Shown piece after piece: positions 16,269-25,319 of a stretch of 64,000 bases of DNA. The notes below the pieces were generated by a model. That model saw only the letters and a program-made list of their open reading frames with translations. It searched no databases and was not told the DNA's origin. The position numbers and the translations under genes were made by a program. Each line of letters opens with the position of its first letter. Within the stretch, counting starts at the first letter, position 1. The DNA lies in NCBI GenBank assembly GCA_041738935.1, contig JBGSOV010000021.1, positions 124,001-188,000 of the forward strand. Reading direction: 5' to 3'. This DNA comes from JBGSOV01 sp041738935 (GTDB lineage: Bacteria; Patescibacteriota; Gracilibacteria; CAIRYL01; GCA-016699755).

Positions 16269-17081
16269 ATGGCTCCTGCATTTCTCATCACCTTTCGCGA
16301 AAGTCTCGAAGCGGCAGTTATTGTTGGTATTCTGCTCGCAGTTTTGCGAACAATGGGTCAAAGCAAGCGAAGTATTTTTATCTGGTCTGGTGCTGGTGTG
16401 GGCATAATCTTGAGCCTGATATTTGCTTGGGTCTTCAAAACTTTTCTGGGTGGATTTGAAGGAGCGGCGGAAGAAATCTACGAAGGCATAATGATGCTCT
16501 TCGCGGCAGGACTCATTACTCACTTGTTGTTCTGGATGCAAAAGCACTCGCACCAAATCAAAGAATCACTCGAACGCAAAGTGACTGATATTTTGGAGCG
16601 GAAGGAACTGTGGCTGCTGTTTTTTTTGGCATGTTTTTCGGTACTACGCGAAGGTGTCGAAACGGTAATTTTTCTGCAAGCCATCAGCCTGCAATCCGAT
16701 TCTGTTTTTGCCTTTTGGGCAGCTTCGGTTGGCTGTTTAGCAGCAATCATCTTAGCAATCGCGATTTTCTGGAGTTCGAAAAGCATTTCGCCAAAAAAGT
16801 TTTTTCAGGCGACTTCAGTCTTTTTGGTCTTTGTTGCGGCAGGGCTCTTGGCACACGCAATTGTCGAATTTCAAGGTGCTGGCGTCCTTCCCACTCTTAT
16901 CAAACCAGTTTTTGACCTATCGGGAGTACTGAGCGAATCCGAAGGTTTGGGAGCGATACTCAAAGCACTTTTCGGGTATGATGCCAATCCGTCACTCATC
17001 GCCCTGATTGCGTATGGGGGGTTTCTTTTTGCGTCCTTCTTGCTTTTGTTCAGAAATTCGCAAGTCCAGAAAAAAGCCTAG
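16269..17081 (+). CDS. FTR1-family iron permease
   Basis: A membrane protein of 270 residues with about seven transmembrane segments. It has both ligand motifs of the FTR1/EfeU family: FRESLEA at the N-terminus and LREGVETVIF near residue 124, each a variant of the iron-binding REGLE box. The ATG at 16269 puts the first motif at residue 8, as is usual; the frame to 16212 adds a non-homologous leader. No EfeO/EfeB partner is present, so the oxidation step and the iron form taken up are unknown. Confidence 0.9.
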   Translation: MAPAFLITFRESLEAAVIVGILLAVLRTMGQSKRSIFIWSGAGVGIILSLIFAWVFKTFLGGFEGAAEEIYEGIMMLFAAGLITHLLFWMQKHSHQIKESLERKVTDILERKELWLLFFLACFSVLREGVETVIFLQAISLQSDSVFAFWAASVGCLAAIILAIAIFWSSKSISPKKFFQATSVFLVFVAAGLLAHAIVEFQGAGVLPTLIKPVFDLSGVLSESEGLGAILKALFGYDANPSLIALIAYGGFLFASFLLLFRNSQVQKKA

Positions 17082-17107
17082 GATTATCGAAGAATCAGCC
17101 GAATTAC

Positions 17108-17136
17108 TTTCAAAAAAACTGGTTTTGCCCTATACT
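17108..17136 (+). promoter_or_regulatory. Possible promoter of the Kef-type antiporter gene
   Basis: A good -10 box, TATACT, lies 27 nt before the ATG. The matching -35 (TTTCAA, 17-nt spacer) is weak. Confidence 0.35.
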
Positions 17137-17163
17137 GTAAGGAAATAAAAACAAAACTCCTCC

Positions 17164-18384
17164 ATGATTAACGAATACTTTTTCTTAGGCTCACTTTTCT
17201 TCTTTACCTTTGTGATTGGAAGAGTAATTGAGAAGATTCGCGTGCCATGGATTTTTGCTGCGCTTATTATTGGGGGTTTTTTGTCTTTTTTCGAAGCGCA
17301 TCTGCATCTGCGCGAGATGATGAAATCGCTGAGCCTTCTCTCGGAACTGGGAATGTATTTTATGCTGTTTATGATCGGTTTCGAAATCGAACTCGACAAG
17401 TTGAAAAAAATGAAAGGCTTTATCATGAAAAGTACTGTCTTTATAATTTTTCTGGAAGCCAGCGTTGTTTCTGTATTCATTCACTTTGCTTTTGGGTCTG
17501 ACTGGTTTCTTTCTGGGCTCATTGCCTTGTCCTTTGCTTCTGTTGGTGAAGCGATTTTGATACCAATCTTGGATGAGTTTAAGATCATCAACACAAAATT
17601 GGGGCAAAGTATTATCGGCGTTGGTACTTTAGATGATATCCTCGAGATTTTTTTATTAATGGTAGTTGCCTTTGTGGTTGGGTCGGATATACCACATTCA
17701 GTAATCAATACCGTCTTTGTTGTCGCATCGGTCTTTTTTCTTTTTGTGCTTACTTTTGGTTTGACCAAGTTGCAGGCAGAAGGAGAACGATTTAGTTTTA
17801 TTGATATCGAAATGCTCTTTCTGTTTGTCGTAGCGATATTCTTTTTGTTTATCGGCATCGGCATGGTTTCGCATTTGGCGCCAATTGCAGCCTTGTTGGC
17901 AGGCGTTTCGCTGAAGACTTTTATTCCCCATGTTCGCTACAAAAATATCGAAAGCGAGGTAAAAACCATGTGCTATGGATTTTTTGTACCGATATTTTTT
18001 GTCGATATTGGACTCTCGATTGAGCCAGCTTCACTTTTAAAAGTTCCGCTCTATGTTTGCGCGATTATTGTAGTTGCGGCAGGCGCCAAGATTCTTGCGA
18101 GTTATCTGGTCGCCAAAAATGTTCTGGGTAAAAAAGAAGCAGTGCTGCTTGGAGTGGGACTATCAGTACGATTTAGCACGAGTATTATTATCGCCAAAAT
18201 TCTCTTCGAAAATGGAATTATTAATGAAATGCTTTATTCGACACTCATTGCTGCGAGTATTGCCTTTAATTTTATAGTACCGCTTTTGTTTTCGTACTTG
18301 GCAGTGCGTTGGGACATCACCAAATCCCGTAAGCATCGCGAGCTTGGTCCCGGCGAAGTGTTGGTTATGCAAGAGAGTAAATAA
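17164..18384 (+). CDS. Kef-type cation/proton antiporter (CPA2 family)
   Basis: About 12 transmembrane segments in 406 residues, with family marks VPWIFAALIIGG, LGMYFMLFMIGFEI, SFASVGEAILIPIL, GVGTLDDILEIFLL (ion-binding Asp pair) and GFFVPIFFVDIGLSI. There is no C-terminal TrkA-N nucleotide-binding domain, so gating by nucleotide or glutathione as in E. coli KefB/C is not expected. The likely role is K+/H+ or Na+/H+ exchange at the membrane. tRNA-Ser follows. Confidence 0.9.
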   Translation: MINEYFFLGSLFFFTFVIGRVIEKIRVPWIFAALIIGGFLSFFEAHLHLREMMKSLSLLSELGMYFMLFMIGFEIELDKLKKMKGFIMKSTVFIIFLEASVVSVFIHFAFGSDWFLSGLIALSFASVGEAILIPILDEFKIINTKLGQSIIGVGTLDDILEIFLLMVVAFVVGSDIPHSVINTVFVVASVFFLFVLTFGLTKLQAEGERFSFIDIEMLFLFVVAIFFLFIGIGMVSHLAPIAALLAGVSLKTFIPHVRYKNIESEVKTMCYGFFVPIFFVDIGLSIEPASLLKVPLYVCAIIVVAAGAKILASYLVAKNVLGKKEAVLLGVGLSVRFSTSIIIAKILFENGIINEMLYSTLIAASIAFNFIVPLLFSYLAVRWDITKSRKHRELGPGEVLVMQESK

Positions 18385-18466
18385 TGAGATGAGAATTTTG
18401 TTCCGCGAAAGATATTGCAGAGGCAAGTCTATTTCGGTATAGTGACGGCTGTGTCTGCAAATCTGT

Positions 18467-18556
18467 GGAGGGATGGCAGAGTGGTCGAATGCGACGGTCT
18501 TGAAAACCGTTAGGGCAGCAATGTCCTCCAGGGTTCGAATCCCTGTCCCTCCGCCA
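18467..18556 (+). tRNA. tRNA-Ser (UGA), CCA encoded
   Basis: The acceptor GGAGGGA/TCCCTCC, anticodon stem ACGGT/ACCGT and loop CTTGAAA give anticodon TGA. A long class II variable arm and encoded CCA are present. The discriminator is G, as expected for serine tRNAs. Confidence 0.95.
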
Positions 18557-18788
18557 GTTTGGAGATGACTTGATGTAATTTCTTAATATTCTTAGGTAGG
18601 AACTAGCTTACGGTTGGTTTGGAAAAAAATAACTCCCTCCAGTATCCAGCAAAAATACACGCGATTTCAATCCAGGAAATTCCTTAGCTCTGGGTGTTTA
18701 ACTTAACCTTAACGACAATCCGAATGGCTTCATGTTGGGATATTTTGAGATTCTAATTTTTTCGCTTGCTTTATATTTTTACTTGATT
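18557..18788. other. Intergenic region before the MarR gene
   Basis: No ORF or RNA is recognised here. The composition becomes strongly AT-rich toward the operator at 18789. Confidence 0.4.
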
Positions 18789-18813
18789 AAGATACTTACA
18801 CATTAAGTATCTT
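18789..18813. promoter_or_regulatory. Perfect dyad, likely MarR operator
   Basis: AAGATACTTA and TAAGTATCTT form a perfect 10-bp inverted repeat around a 5-nt spacer, 23 nt upstream of the MarR ATG. A -10-like TATAAA lies just after it (18815-18820). The size and placement are those of MarR-family autoregulatory operators. Confidence 0.65.
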
Positions 18814-18836
18814 ATATAAAATCTTCTTGAAATAAT

Positions 18837-19292
18837 ATGACTCACAGAAAACAACTTATTGAAGAAATATTAAAGAGCTTCCATGCGATTCGATGCAAGA
18901 TCAAAGCAAAATCAAAGCGTAGCAAAGATCAGATGCCAGTTACACCTTCGCAGTGGTTTGTCTTAGACAATATCGAAAGTTGTCAGAATTTGGGCGTCAA
19001 AGATATCTCAAAAATATTAGGAATGTCTTCAAGTGCAGTTACGCAACTTGTGGATGGATTGGTCAAAAATGATTATGTTATTCGACAAGAGGACCCTGAG
19101 GATCGTCGAATGGTGCAATTGCGACTTTCGCCAACGGGAAAGAAGCAAATCGCAGAAATGAAAGAAAAGCGCATTCAAATTATGGCAGAGCTTTTTGATG
19201 TGCTTAGTGAAAGTGAACTCAAAACATACCTGCAATTGCACAAAAAGATTGTCGCCCGCAAAAATATTTTTCATGACTCTACAGATGGATAA
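18837..19292 (+). CDS. MarR-family transcriptional regulator
   Basis: A 151-residue winged helix-turn-helix protein. The HTH is at about residues 50-80 (GVKDISKILGMSSSAVTQLV), followed by the wing with DPEDRRMVQLRLSPTGKK, the DxRD-type MarR signature. A basic N-terminal helix and a C-terminal dimer helix flank it. It probably represses itself and the two ABC exporter genes that overlap downstream; the inducer would be an exported compound. The regulatory target is inferred from the dyad upstream and the operon layout. Confidence 0.92.
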   Translation: MTHRKQLIEEILKSFHAIRCKIKAKSKRSKDQMPVTPSQWFVLDNIESCQNLGVKDISKILGMSSSAVTQLVDGLVKNDYVIRQEDPEDRRMVQLRLSPTGKKQIAEMKEKRIQIMAELFDVLSESELKTYLQLHKKIVARKNIFHDSTDG

Positions 19293-21024
19293 TGATTCAA
19301 ACCACATCCAAGCGAAAACATCCTCGAGCGTTTTTGGACTGCTAAGACCATATATTTGGTCAGTTGTTTTTCTCGCTTTGCTTTCGATAGGCGCAAGCGG
19401 CTTGGGTCTTGTTATTCCAAAAATCATCTCCCACAGTATTGATGCATATATTCACAAAACTCTTGTCATCGAAACAATTGTCTTAAAGTTTGGAGTAGTG
19501 ACGCTCGGGATATTTATCTTTACTTACCTGCAGAGCATCGTACAAACGTTTACTTCAGAGCGGGTTGCGAAAGATTTGAGAAATACCATCGCGGACAAAA
19601 TCGCTCAACAGAGTTACGCATTTGTAGAACGCGTGACGCCCGCAAGACTCCTGACGAATCTGACTTCGGATATCGACTCAATCAAAATTTTTGTCGGTCA
19701 AGCGGTGGCTTCACTCGTTTCTGCCGGCGTGATTATTATTGGCACCGGAATCCTCTTGCTTATTATCAATTGGCGACTTGCCCTCGCGGTTTTGTGTATT
19801 ATTCCGATTATTGCCGGGCTCTTCTTTTTTATTCTGAGTCGTGTACGAGTTTTGATGAAACAAAGTCGAGAAGTTATCGACTGGCTCAACAAAGTTATTA
19901 ACGAAAGCGTGCTCGGATCGATTTTGATTCGAGTGCTCAATTCGCAAGGGCAAGAGTTTAGTAAATTTGTACAAGCAAACCTGCAAGCAAAGAGTATTGG
20001 TTTGCAAATTTTGAATATGTTTGCAGCGCTTATTCCTGTGATTACTTTTGTGGCGAATCTCGGTATGCTGGTTATTCTTGTGCTGGGCGGACATTTTGTC
20101 ATTGCCGGAAGCATGAGTTTGGGCGATTTTGCTGCTTTTAATAGCTATATCGCGCTCCTTATTTTTCCAATTTTTGTTGTTGGCATTATGGGAAGCCTCA
20201 TCTCGCAATCGCAAGCGTCTTACGACCGTATCAAGGAAGTGCTTGATACACCGCAAGAAAAACAAGGTGGCACACTCAAAAAGCAGCTTCAGGGACACAT
20301 CGAGTTTCAAAATGTTGATGTTAAATACGAAGGAAAATATGCACTCAAGAATGTTAGTTTTGAAGTCCAACCACATACAAAAATAGCGATTATCGGGCCG
20401 ACTGCCGCAGGAAAAACCCAACTGCTCCATCTGTTGACGCACCTTATCTCTCCTGACAGCGGCAAAATACTGATTGATGGTGTGCCACTCGAAAAATACG
20501 ATGCGGATACGCTCCATCGCCAAATCGGCTTTGTCTTTCAGGATAGTATTATCTTTCAATTGACGCTTCGAGAAAATATTGCTTTTGGAGGCATCGTTGG
20601 CGATACAGATTTTGAAAAAGCAATTGCAACTGCCGAACTTGCCGATTTTGTATCGACACTTACAAATGGTCTTGAGACTGTTATTTCGGAAAGGGGTTCG
20701 AGTCTTTCTGGCGGACAAAAGCAACGGATTATGCTCGCTCGAGCGCTAACGCTTAATCCCAAAATTTTATTACTCGATGATTTTACGGCTCGCGTAGACA
20801 CCAAGACAGAACAAAAAATCCTTGAAAATCTCGCAAAAAATTATCCGGATATTACACTCGTTTCGGTAACGCAAAAAATCACTTCAATTGAACATTACGA
20901 TCAAATCATTTTGCTGATGGAAGGCGAATTAATCTCGTCAGGGAAACACGACGAACTCCTACACACATCTCCAGAATATGCCCAGATTTATGATTCACAA
21001 AAAAGCACCAATCAATATGAATAA
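19273..21024 (+). CDS. ABC exporter half-transporter, degenerate-site subunit
   Basis: Six transmembrane segments (residues 20-300) are fused to an ATPase domain. Walker A is GPTAAGKTQ near residue 375 and the signature LSGGQKQR is canonical. Walker B reads ILLLDDF, with Asp in place of the catalytic Glu, and the switch His is Gln (SVTQK). These are the changes seen in the non-catalytic half of heterodimeric multidrug exporters such as LmrC or TM287. The ATG at 19273 overlaps the MarR stop by 20 nt; an in-frame ATG at 19285 is an alternative. Its partner is the next gene. Confidence 0.92.
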   Translation: MTLQMDNDSNHIQAKTSSSVFGLLRPYIWSVVFLALLSIGASGLGLVIPKIISHSIDAYIHKTLVIETIVLKFGVVTLGIFIFTYLQSIVQTFTSERVAKDLRNTIADKIAQQSYAFVERVTPARLLTNLTSDIDSIKIFVGQAVASLVSAGVIIIGTGILLLIINWRLALAVLCIIPIIAGLFFFILSRVRVLMKQSREVIDWLNKVINESVLGSILIRVLNSQGQEFSKFVQANLQAKSIGLQILNMFAALIPVITFVANLGMLVILVLGGHFVIAGSMSLGDFAAFNSYIALLIFPIFVVGIMGSLISQSQASYDRIKEVLDTPQEKQGGTLKKQLQGHIEFQNVDVKYEGKYALKNVSFEVQPHTKIAIIGPTAAGKTQLLHLLTHLISPDSGKILIDGVPLEKYDADTLHRQIGFVFQDSIIFQLTLRENIAFGGIVGDTDFEKAIATAELADFVSTLTNGLETVISERGSSLSGGQKQRIMLARALTLNPKILLLDDFTARVDTKTEQKILENLAKNYPDITLVSVTQKITSIEHYDQIILLMEGELISSGKHDELLHTSPEYAQIYDSQKSTNQYE

Positions 21025-22777
21025 TTATTCTTTGTCCAATACGGCGCAGCCAAAAAAAACGACTTTGTGGCGTTCGGTCAAAAAGTTTCTTCCGCTGCTC
21101 AAGAAGCAACAGAAACGAATGATTATTGCTACTGGCGCGGCGTTTGTTACCTCGGGACTCAATCTGCTTGCACCGGTTTTGATTGGACACACGGTAGACA
21201 CTTATATTCAAAAAGGAGAATATTATGGAGTTTTGGTCTATGCGGCGATTATATTGGGATTGTTTCTTGGTGCGCTTGTATCAAACTATTTTCAAACACT
21301 TTTGATGGGAAGAGTCGGACAAAATGTATTATTTAGTGTGCGAAATGAAGTGTTTACAAAAATCCAAGAACTTCCGGTGGCTTTCTTTAACGAAAACAAA
21401 ACGGGCGACCTTATTTCGCGCATCAATAATGATACAGACAAGCTCAATCAGTTTTTCTCGCAGAGTCTTGTGCAATTCGCGGCAAATATTATTACTATTT
21501 TGGGTGCGGTGGTTTTTGTGCTTTGGATTGACTGGGAAATGGGGCTGATTGCAATTGCCCCAGCCGCTTTGCTGTTGCTGTTCACGCGAATATTGTCACC
21601 ATGGATTAAGCGAAAAAATGTTACAAATCTTGCGAATGTTGGCAGCATGAGCGCGGAGGTCTCGGAAAGTATTGATAATTTTAAAGTGGTTGTCGCGTTT
21701 AATCGCAGAGATTATTTTCGGGAAAAGTTTAGAGAAGTAAATGACGCAAACTACAAATCGGCAATCGGTGCAGGAATCGCCAACAATACACTCACTCCAA
21801 CATATGGTCTCGCGTCGAATATTGCGTCGCTACTTGTCATTAGTTTTGGACTTGTGTTCGTGTCTTTGGGAGATTTTACGCTTGGTCTTTTGATTAGCTA
21901 TCTGGTGTATATTACAAAGATTTACGATCCACTGAGGCAAATGGCAGCACTATGGTCAAATTTTCAAATAGCATTTGCGAGTTGGGATCGGATTGATGCC
22001 ATTTTACAACTCGATTCGGATCTTATAAGACAGGGAGGCGAGAGTGAAGATTCTACAAACAATATTTTAGAATTCACAAATGTTTCTTTCTCGTACCCAA
22101 GCGGCAAAGAAGTACTCCATAATATTAATCTTGCCTTTGAGCACGGCAAAAAATACGCGCTCGTCGGACCAACAGGCGGTGGCAAAACCACAACAGCTTC
22201 GCTGATTGCGCGTTTGTATGATCCAAGTTCGGGGAATATTTTGTTGGATGGAAAAGACATCCGCACATATAGTGACGACGAGCGGACGAAGAAAATCGGC
22301 TTTATTCTTCAGGAACCATTTCTCTTTACCGGAACTCTGCGAGAAAATATCCTCTATGGCAATGTTGAATATGCTGAACTCAAAACAGAAGAATTACAAA
22401 ACATCATTAGCGAACATGGTCTTGGTGCGTTGCTCGAGCGCTTTAAAGATGGACTCGACACAGAAATCACTGCAACCGGGAGCAAACTGAGCCTTGGTCA
22501 AAAGCAGCTGATAGCTTTTGTTCGCGCCATAATCCGTCGTCCAGAACTGATAATTCTTGATGAAGCGACAGCAAATATCGACACAGTGACAGAAAAATTG
22601 CTCGAAGACATTCTCAAAAAGCTTCCATCAGAAACAACTCTTGTTGTTATTGCTCATCGTCTCAGTACGATTGAGAATGCGGATGAAATATATTTTGTGA
22701 ATGCGGGACAAATCATTCGCGCTGGATCAATGCAAGATGCGGTCAACATGCTGCTGCACGGAAAGCGGAAAAGCTAG
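21017..22777 (+). CDS. ABC exporter half-transporter, catalytic subunit
   Basis: This is the second half of the exporter. The membrane domain occupies residues 25-310. Walker A is GPTGGGKTT near residue 384, Walker B LIILDEATANID with catalytic Glu, and the switch His is in VIAHRLS. The signature is altered to LSLGQKQL. Paired with the upstream gene, one ATP site (this Walker A/B plus the partner's LSGGQ) is intact and the other degenerate. The start at 21017 overlaps the previous stop by 8 nt (ATGAATAA), indicating translational coupling. The substrate is unknown; drug or lipid export is typical of the family. Confidence 0.92.
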   Translation: MNNYSLSNTAQPKKTTLWRSVKKFLPLLKKQQKRMIIATGAAFVTSGLNLLAPVLIGHTVDTYIQKGEYYGVLVYAAIILGLFLGALVSNYFQTLLMGRVGQNVLFSVRNEVFTKIQELPVAFFNENKTGDLISRINNDTDKLNQFFSQSLVQFAANIITILGAVVFVLWIDWEMGLIAIAPAALLLLFTRILSPWIKRKNVTNLANVGSMSAEVSESIDNFKVVVAFNRRDYFREKFREVNDANYKSAIGAGIANNTLTPTYGLASNIASLLVISFGLVFVSLGDFTLGLLISYLVYITKIYDPLRQMAALWSNFQIAFASWDRIDAILQLDSDLIRQGGESEDSTNNILEFTNVSFSYPSGKEVLHNINLAFEHGKKYALVGPTGGGKTTTASLIARLYDPSSGNILLDGKDIRTYSDDERTKKIGFILQEPFLFTGTLRENILYGNVEYAELKTEELQNIISEHGLGALLERFKDGLDTEITATGSKLSLGQKQLIAFVRAIIRRPELIILDEATANIDTVTEKLLEDILKKLPSETTLVVIAHRLSTIENADEIYFVNAGQIIRAGSMQDAVNMLLHGKRKS

Positions 22778-22843
22778 TGCTAAATCTCTCGCAGACAGCG
22801 TGGAAGATATGATTAAATACGAAGTGCTGCTTTTTTTTCCTCA

Positions 22844-23884
22844 ATGAAATACCGAATTATTGCCGACTCTGATCTGAATGTCTCTCGCATCTGCCTCGGC
22901 ACCATGACCTGGGGACAGCAAAACAGCGAGCAAGACGCTCACGAGCAACTCGATTATGCCGTGAGTCAGGGAGTAAATTTTATCGATACCGCCGAAATGT
23001 ATCCAGTGCCGCCTGATCCGAGTAAACAAGGTCGCACCGAAACATATTTGGGAAATTGGCTCAAACTGGGCAGCAAACGCAATGATTTGATTATTGCCAG
23101 CAAAATTACTGGTCCGAATAGTTTTGTTCGCACGCGCTCCGGAGAGTTCTGTCTCGACAAGAAAAACATGAGGGAAGCAATCGAAGGTTCGCTTGGGCGA
23201 CTACAAACCGATTATTTGGATTTGTACCAAGTGCATTGGCCACAACGAAGCGGAAATTATTTTGGTGTACGCGGGTATGAAACCGACAAAGGAATCGGCG
23301 CGGTCAGCATCGAAGAAACCTTGGCGGCGCTAAATGAACTCGTACAAGAAAGAAAAGTTCGCTACATCGGTGTGTCAAATGAAACTCCGTGGGGCGTAAC
23401 GGAGTATTTACGGCTCGCGCGAGAAAAAGGGTACGCGCGCATTATTTCGATTCAAAATCAGTATTCGCTTCTTAACCGCACTTACGAAATTGGTCTCAGT
23501 GAATTTGCTTTTCGCGAAAAAGTCGAACTGCTTGCCTATTCCCCTCTTTCGATGGGAGTCCTTAGTGGAAAATACTTACATGGTGCTCGCCCGCGAGGTG
23601 CGCGTTTTACCTTGTCTGAGAGAAACGGTGAGCGCTACAACCACTCTGGTGTACAGAAGGCTGCTGAGGAATATGTCGAACTCGCCAAAAAACATGGGCT
23701 TGATCCGGCACAAATGGCACTTGCCTTTGTCAATTCGCGTCCGTTTGTCGCAGCAAATATCATCGGCGCGACTTCGCTTGCACAACTCAAAAGCGATATT
23801 GCCAGTATCGATTTGGAATTATCTGATGAAGTTTTGAGTGGAATCGAAGCGATTCATCAGCAGTTTCCGGATCCGACGAGTTAG
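22844..23884 (+). CDS. Aldo/keto reductase, Tas-like
   Basis: An NADPH-dependent oxidoreductase with a TIM barrel, 346 residues. The catalytic set is visible: Asp and Tyr in FIDTAEMYPVPP, Lys in IIASKITGP, His in YQVHWPQR. The cofactor end shows NIIGATSLAQLKSDI. The N-terminal run, including LGTMTWGQQNSEQDA, closely follows E. coli Tas. The substrate is unknown. It is 66 nt downstream of the exporter, possibly the same transcript. It is convergent with purA; the two stop codons share 4 nt (TTAG). Confidence 0.93.
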   Translation: MKYRIIADSDLNVSRICLGTMTWGQQNSEQDAHEQLDYAVSQGVNFIDTAEMYPVPPDPSKQGRTETYLGNWLKLGSKRNDLIIASKITGPNSFVRTRSGEFCLDKKNMREAIEGSLGRLQTDYLDLYQVHWPQRSGNYFGVRGYETDKGIGAVSIEETLAALNELVQERKVRYIGVSNETPWGVTEYLRLAREKGYARIISIQNQYSLLNRTYEIGLSEFAFREKVELLAYSPLSMGVLSGKYLHGARPRGARFTLSERNGERYNHSGVQKAAEEYVELAKKHGLDPAQMALAFVNSRPFVAANIIGATSLAQLKSDIASIDLELSDEVLSGIEAIHQQFPDPTS

Positions 23885-25254
23885 GCGGCGATTTGTGCTT
23901 CGCAATACTCATCATTATCAGGTCCCGTCCCAAATACGAGACGACTACCAGCGAACCCTGATTCATTAATGATTTTTTGAATATACGGATGATAAGCATC
24001 TGGAATTTCACGGAAATCCGTGATTCCAGCAATATTAGCTTGTGGCACAGTAAGCGATTCAGTAATCGGGATAATCCCATCATAAAATCGATCCACCCTT
24101 CCGGTCAGGTCGCGCATCGGCGGCAGAGTATTTTGGTATTGTTTTTCAGAAGCTTCATCGTGATATGCGGTAACGATATTAGTTGCTGCACCAAGCTGCG
24201 GCAAAATATCTAACTTCGTTACTGCAAGAATATCGGGGCATGTACGCCTGAGAGCATGGCGCAGCTCTACAAAATTAAGGGCACCAATACTGCGCATGCG
24301 CCCGGTTGTAGCACCTCTTTCACCAACAGCATTAACAAAGACTTCTTCTTGCTCGGCATCTACAAGTTGTGACATAAACGGTCCAGCACCAACGCGCGTA
24401 GTGTATGGTTTCATGACACCGATTCTTGTATTGATATCCGGACAACCGGAACCGCTCATCAGACCGGAAAAACCGGTATCCGAAGAAGTCACAAACGGGT
24501 ATGTTCCCTGATTTAAATCAAGCATAAGAGCTTGTGCGCCTTCAAGTAGGATAGGTGTTCTGCCATGGTATGCATCGACAACAGTAGAATTCTCCGGATC
24601 GAAACGGATATATCCTTCATCAATTAAGCGCAACAAGAGCTCTCTATGCTTATCGAATTCATCAATAATAGCAGCAAGATCAAGCTGTGTATCTTGTGAA
24701 TACTTATTTATGAGACTTTCGAAACCTTGTTTACAAAAATCCGGTCGAGTGACCATATCGTTAAAAGTAGTTGGTTGACGATCTGCCTTGAGAGAATACG
24801 CCGGACCGATACCTTTTCCTGTAGTGCCGATTGCAGCCGACCCATATGTATCGAGTTTCCCCTGTAAAGAAGGAAGGATGAATTGTGCACCACCCATAAG
24901 AACAATATTGTTTTGATCTTGCATTTGCTTTCCGACAGCCTCTAGCCGCTTAATCTCATCAGCAACCGTTTTAATATTGATTACCATTCCCTGACCCAAA
25001 ACTCCAGTCGTCTCATCTCCCGCCAAACCGGAAGGCAAATGATTAAGGACGAGGTGTTTCCCATTAACCATAATCGTATGACCGGCATTTCCTCCGCCCT
25101 GAGCTCGCACCACCAATTTAAAATGCTTTTGCAATGCAGTAATGATTTTTCCTTTTCCCTCATCTCCATATTGCAAACCGACTACACCAGCGACATTTCC
25201 TCGCTCTCTACAATAATCAATCAGCGAATTATCGGGCACCGCAAGTCTGCTCAT
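23881..25254 (-). CDS. purA: Adenylosuccinate synthetase
   Basis: GTP-dependent ligation of aspartate to IMP, the first step from IMP to AMP. The phosphate loop GLQYGDEGKGK is near residue 26, followed by GGGNAGHTI, LLEGAQALMLDLNQGTYPFV, VGAGPFMSQL and TKLDILPQL. At 457 residues it is slightly longer than the usual 430, with an N-terminal extension of about 20 residues. It ends a minus-strand run that begins with GH57, but its function is unrelated to those genes. Confidence 0.96.
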   Translation of the reverse strand: MSRLAVPDNSLIDYCRERGNVAGVVGLQYGDEGKGKIITALQKHFKLVVRAQGGGNAGHTIMVNGKHLVLNHLPSGLAGDETTGVLGQGMVINIKTVADEIKRLEAVGKQMQDQNNIVLMGGAQFILPSLQGKLDTYGSAAIGTTGKGIGPAYSLKADRQPTTFNDMVTRPDFCKQGFESLINKYSQDTQLDLAAIIDEFDKHRELLLRLIDEGYIRFDPENSTVVDAYHGRTPILLEGAQALMLDLNQGTYPFVTSSDTGFSGLMSGSGCPDINTRIGVMKPYTTRVGAGPFMSQLVDAEQEEVFVNAVGERGATTGRMRSIGALNFVELRHALRRTCPDILAVTKLDILPQLGAATNIVTAYHDEASEKQYQNTLPPMRDLTGRVDRFYDGIIPITESLTVPQANIAGITDFREIPDAYHPYIQKIINESGFAGSRLVFGTGPDNDEYCEAQIAA

Positions 25255-25319
25255 TCCTCAATAAAAAACAAATGTAATTAAACATTTTATATATTTTTTG
25301 TAAATACAACTTGGGTTTT

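Noticed and set aside
19711..20724. A 337-codon frame antisense to the first ABC exporter gene
   Set aside because: Its product is Asn/Lys/Arg/His-rich and unlike any family; the sense frame has all ABC motifs.
22489..22503. LSLGQ in the second ABC gene as a sequencing error for LSGGQ
   Set aside because: It fits the complementary changes in the partner subunit, as in known heterodimeric exporters.
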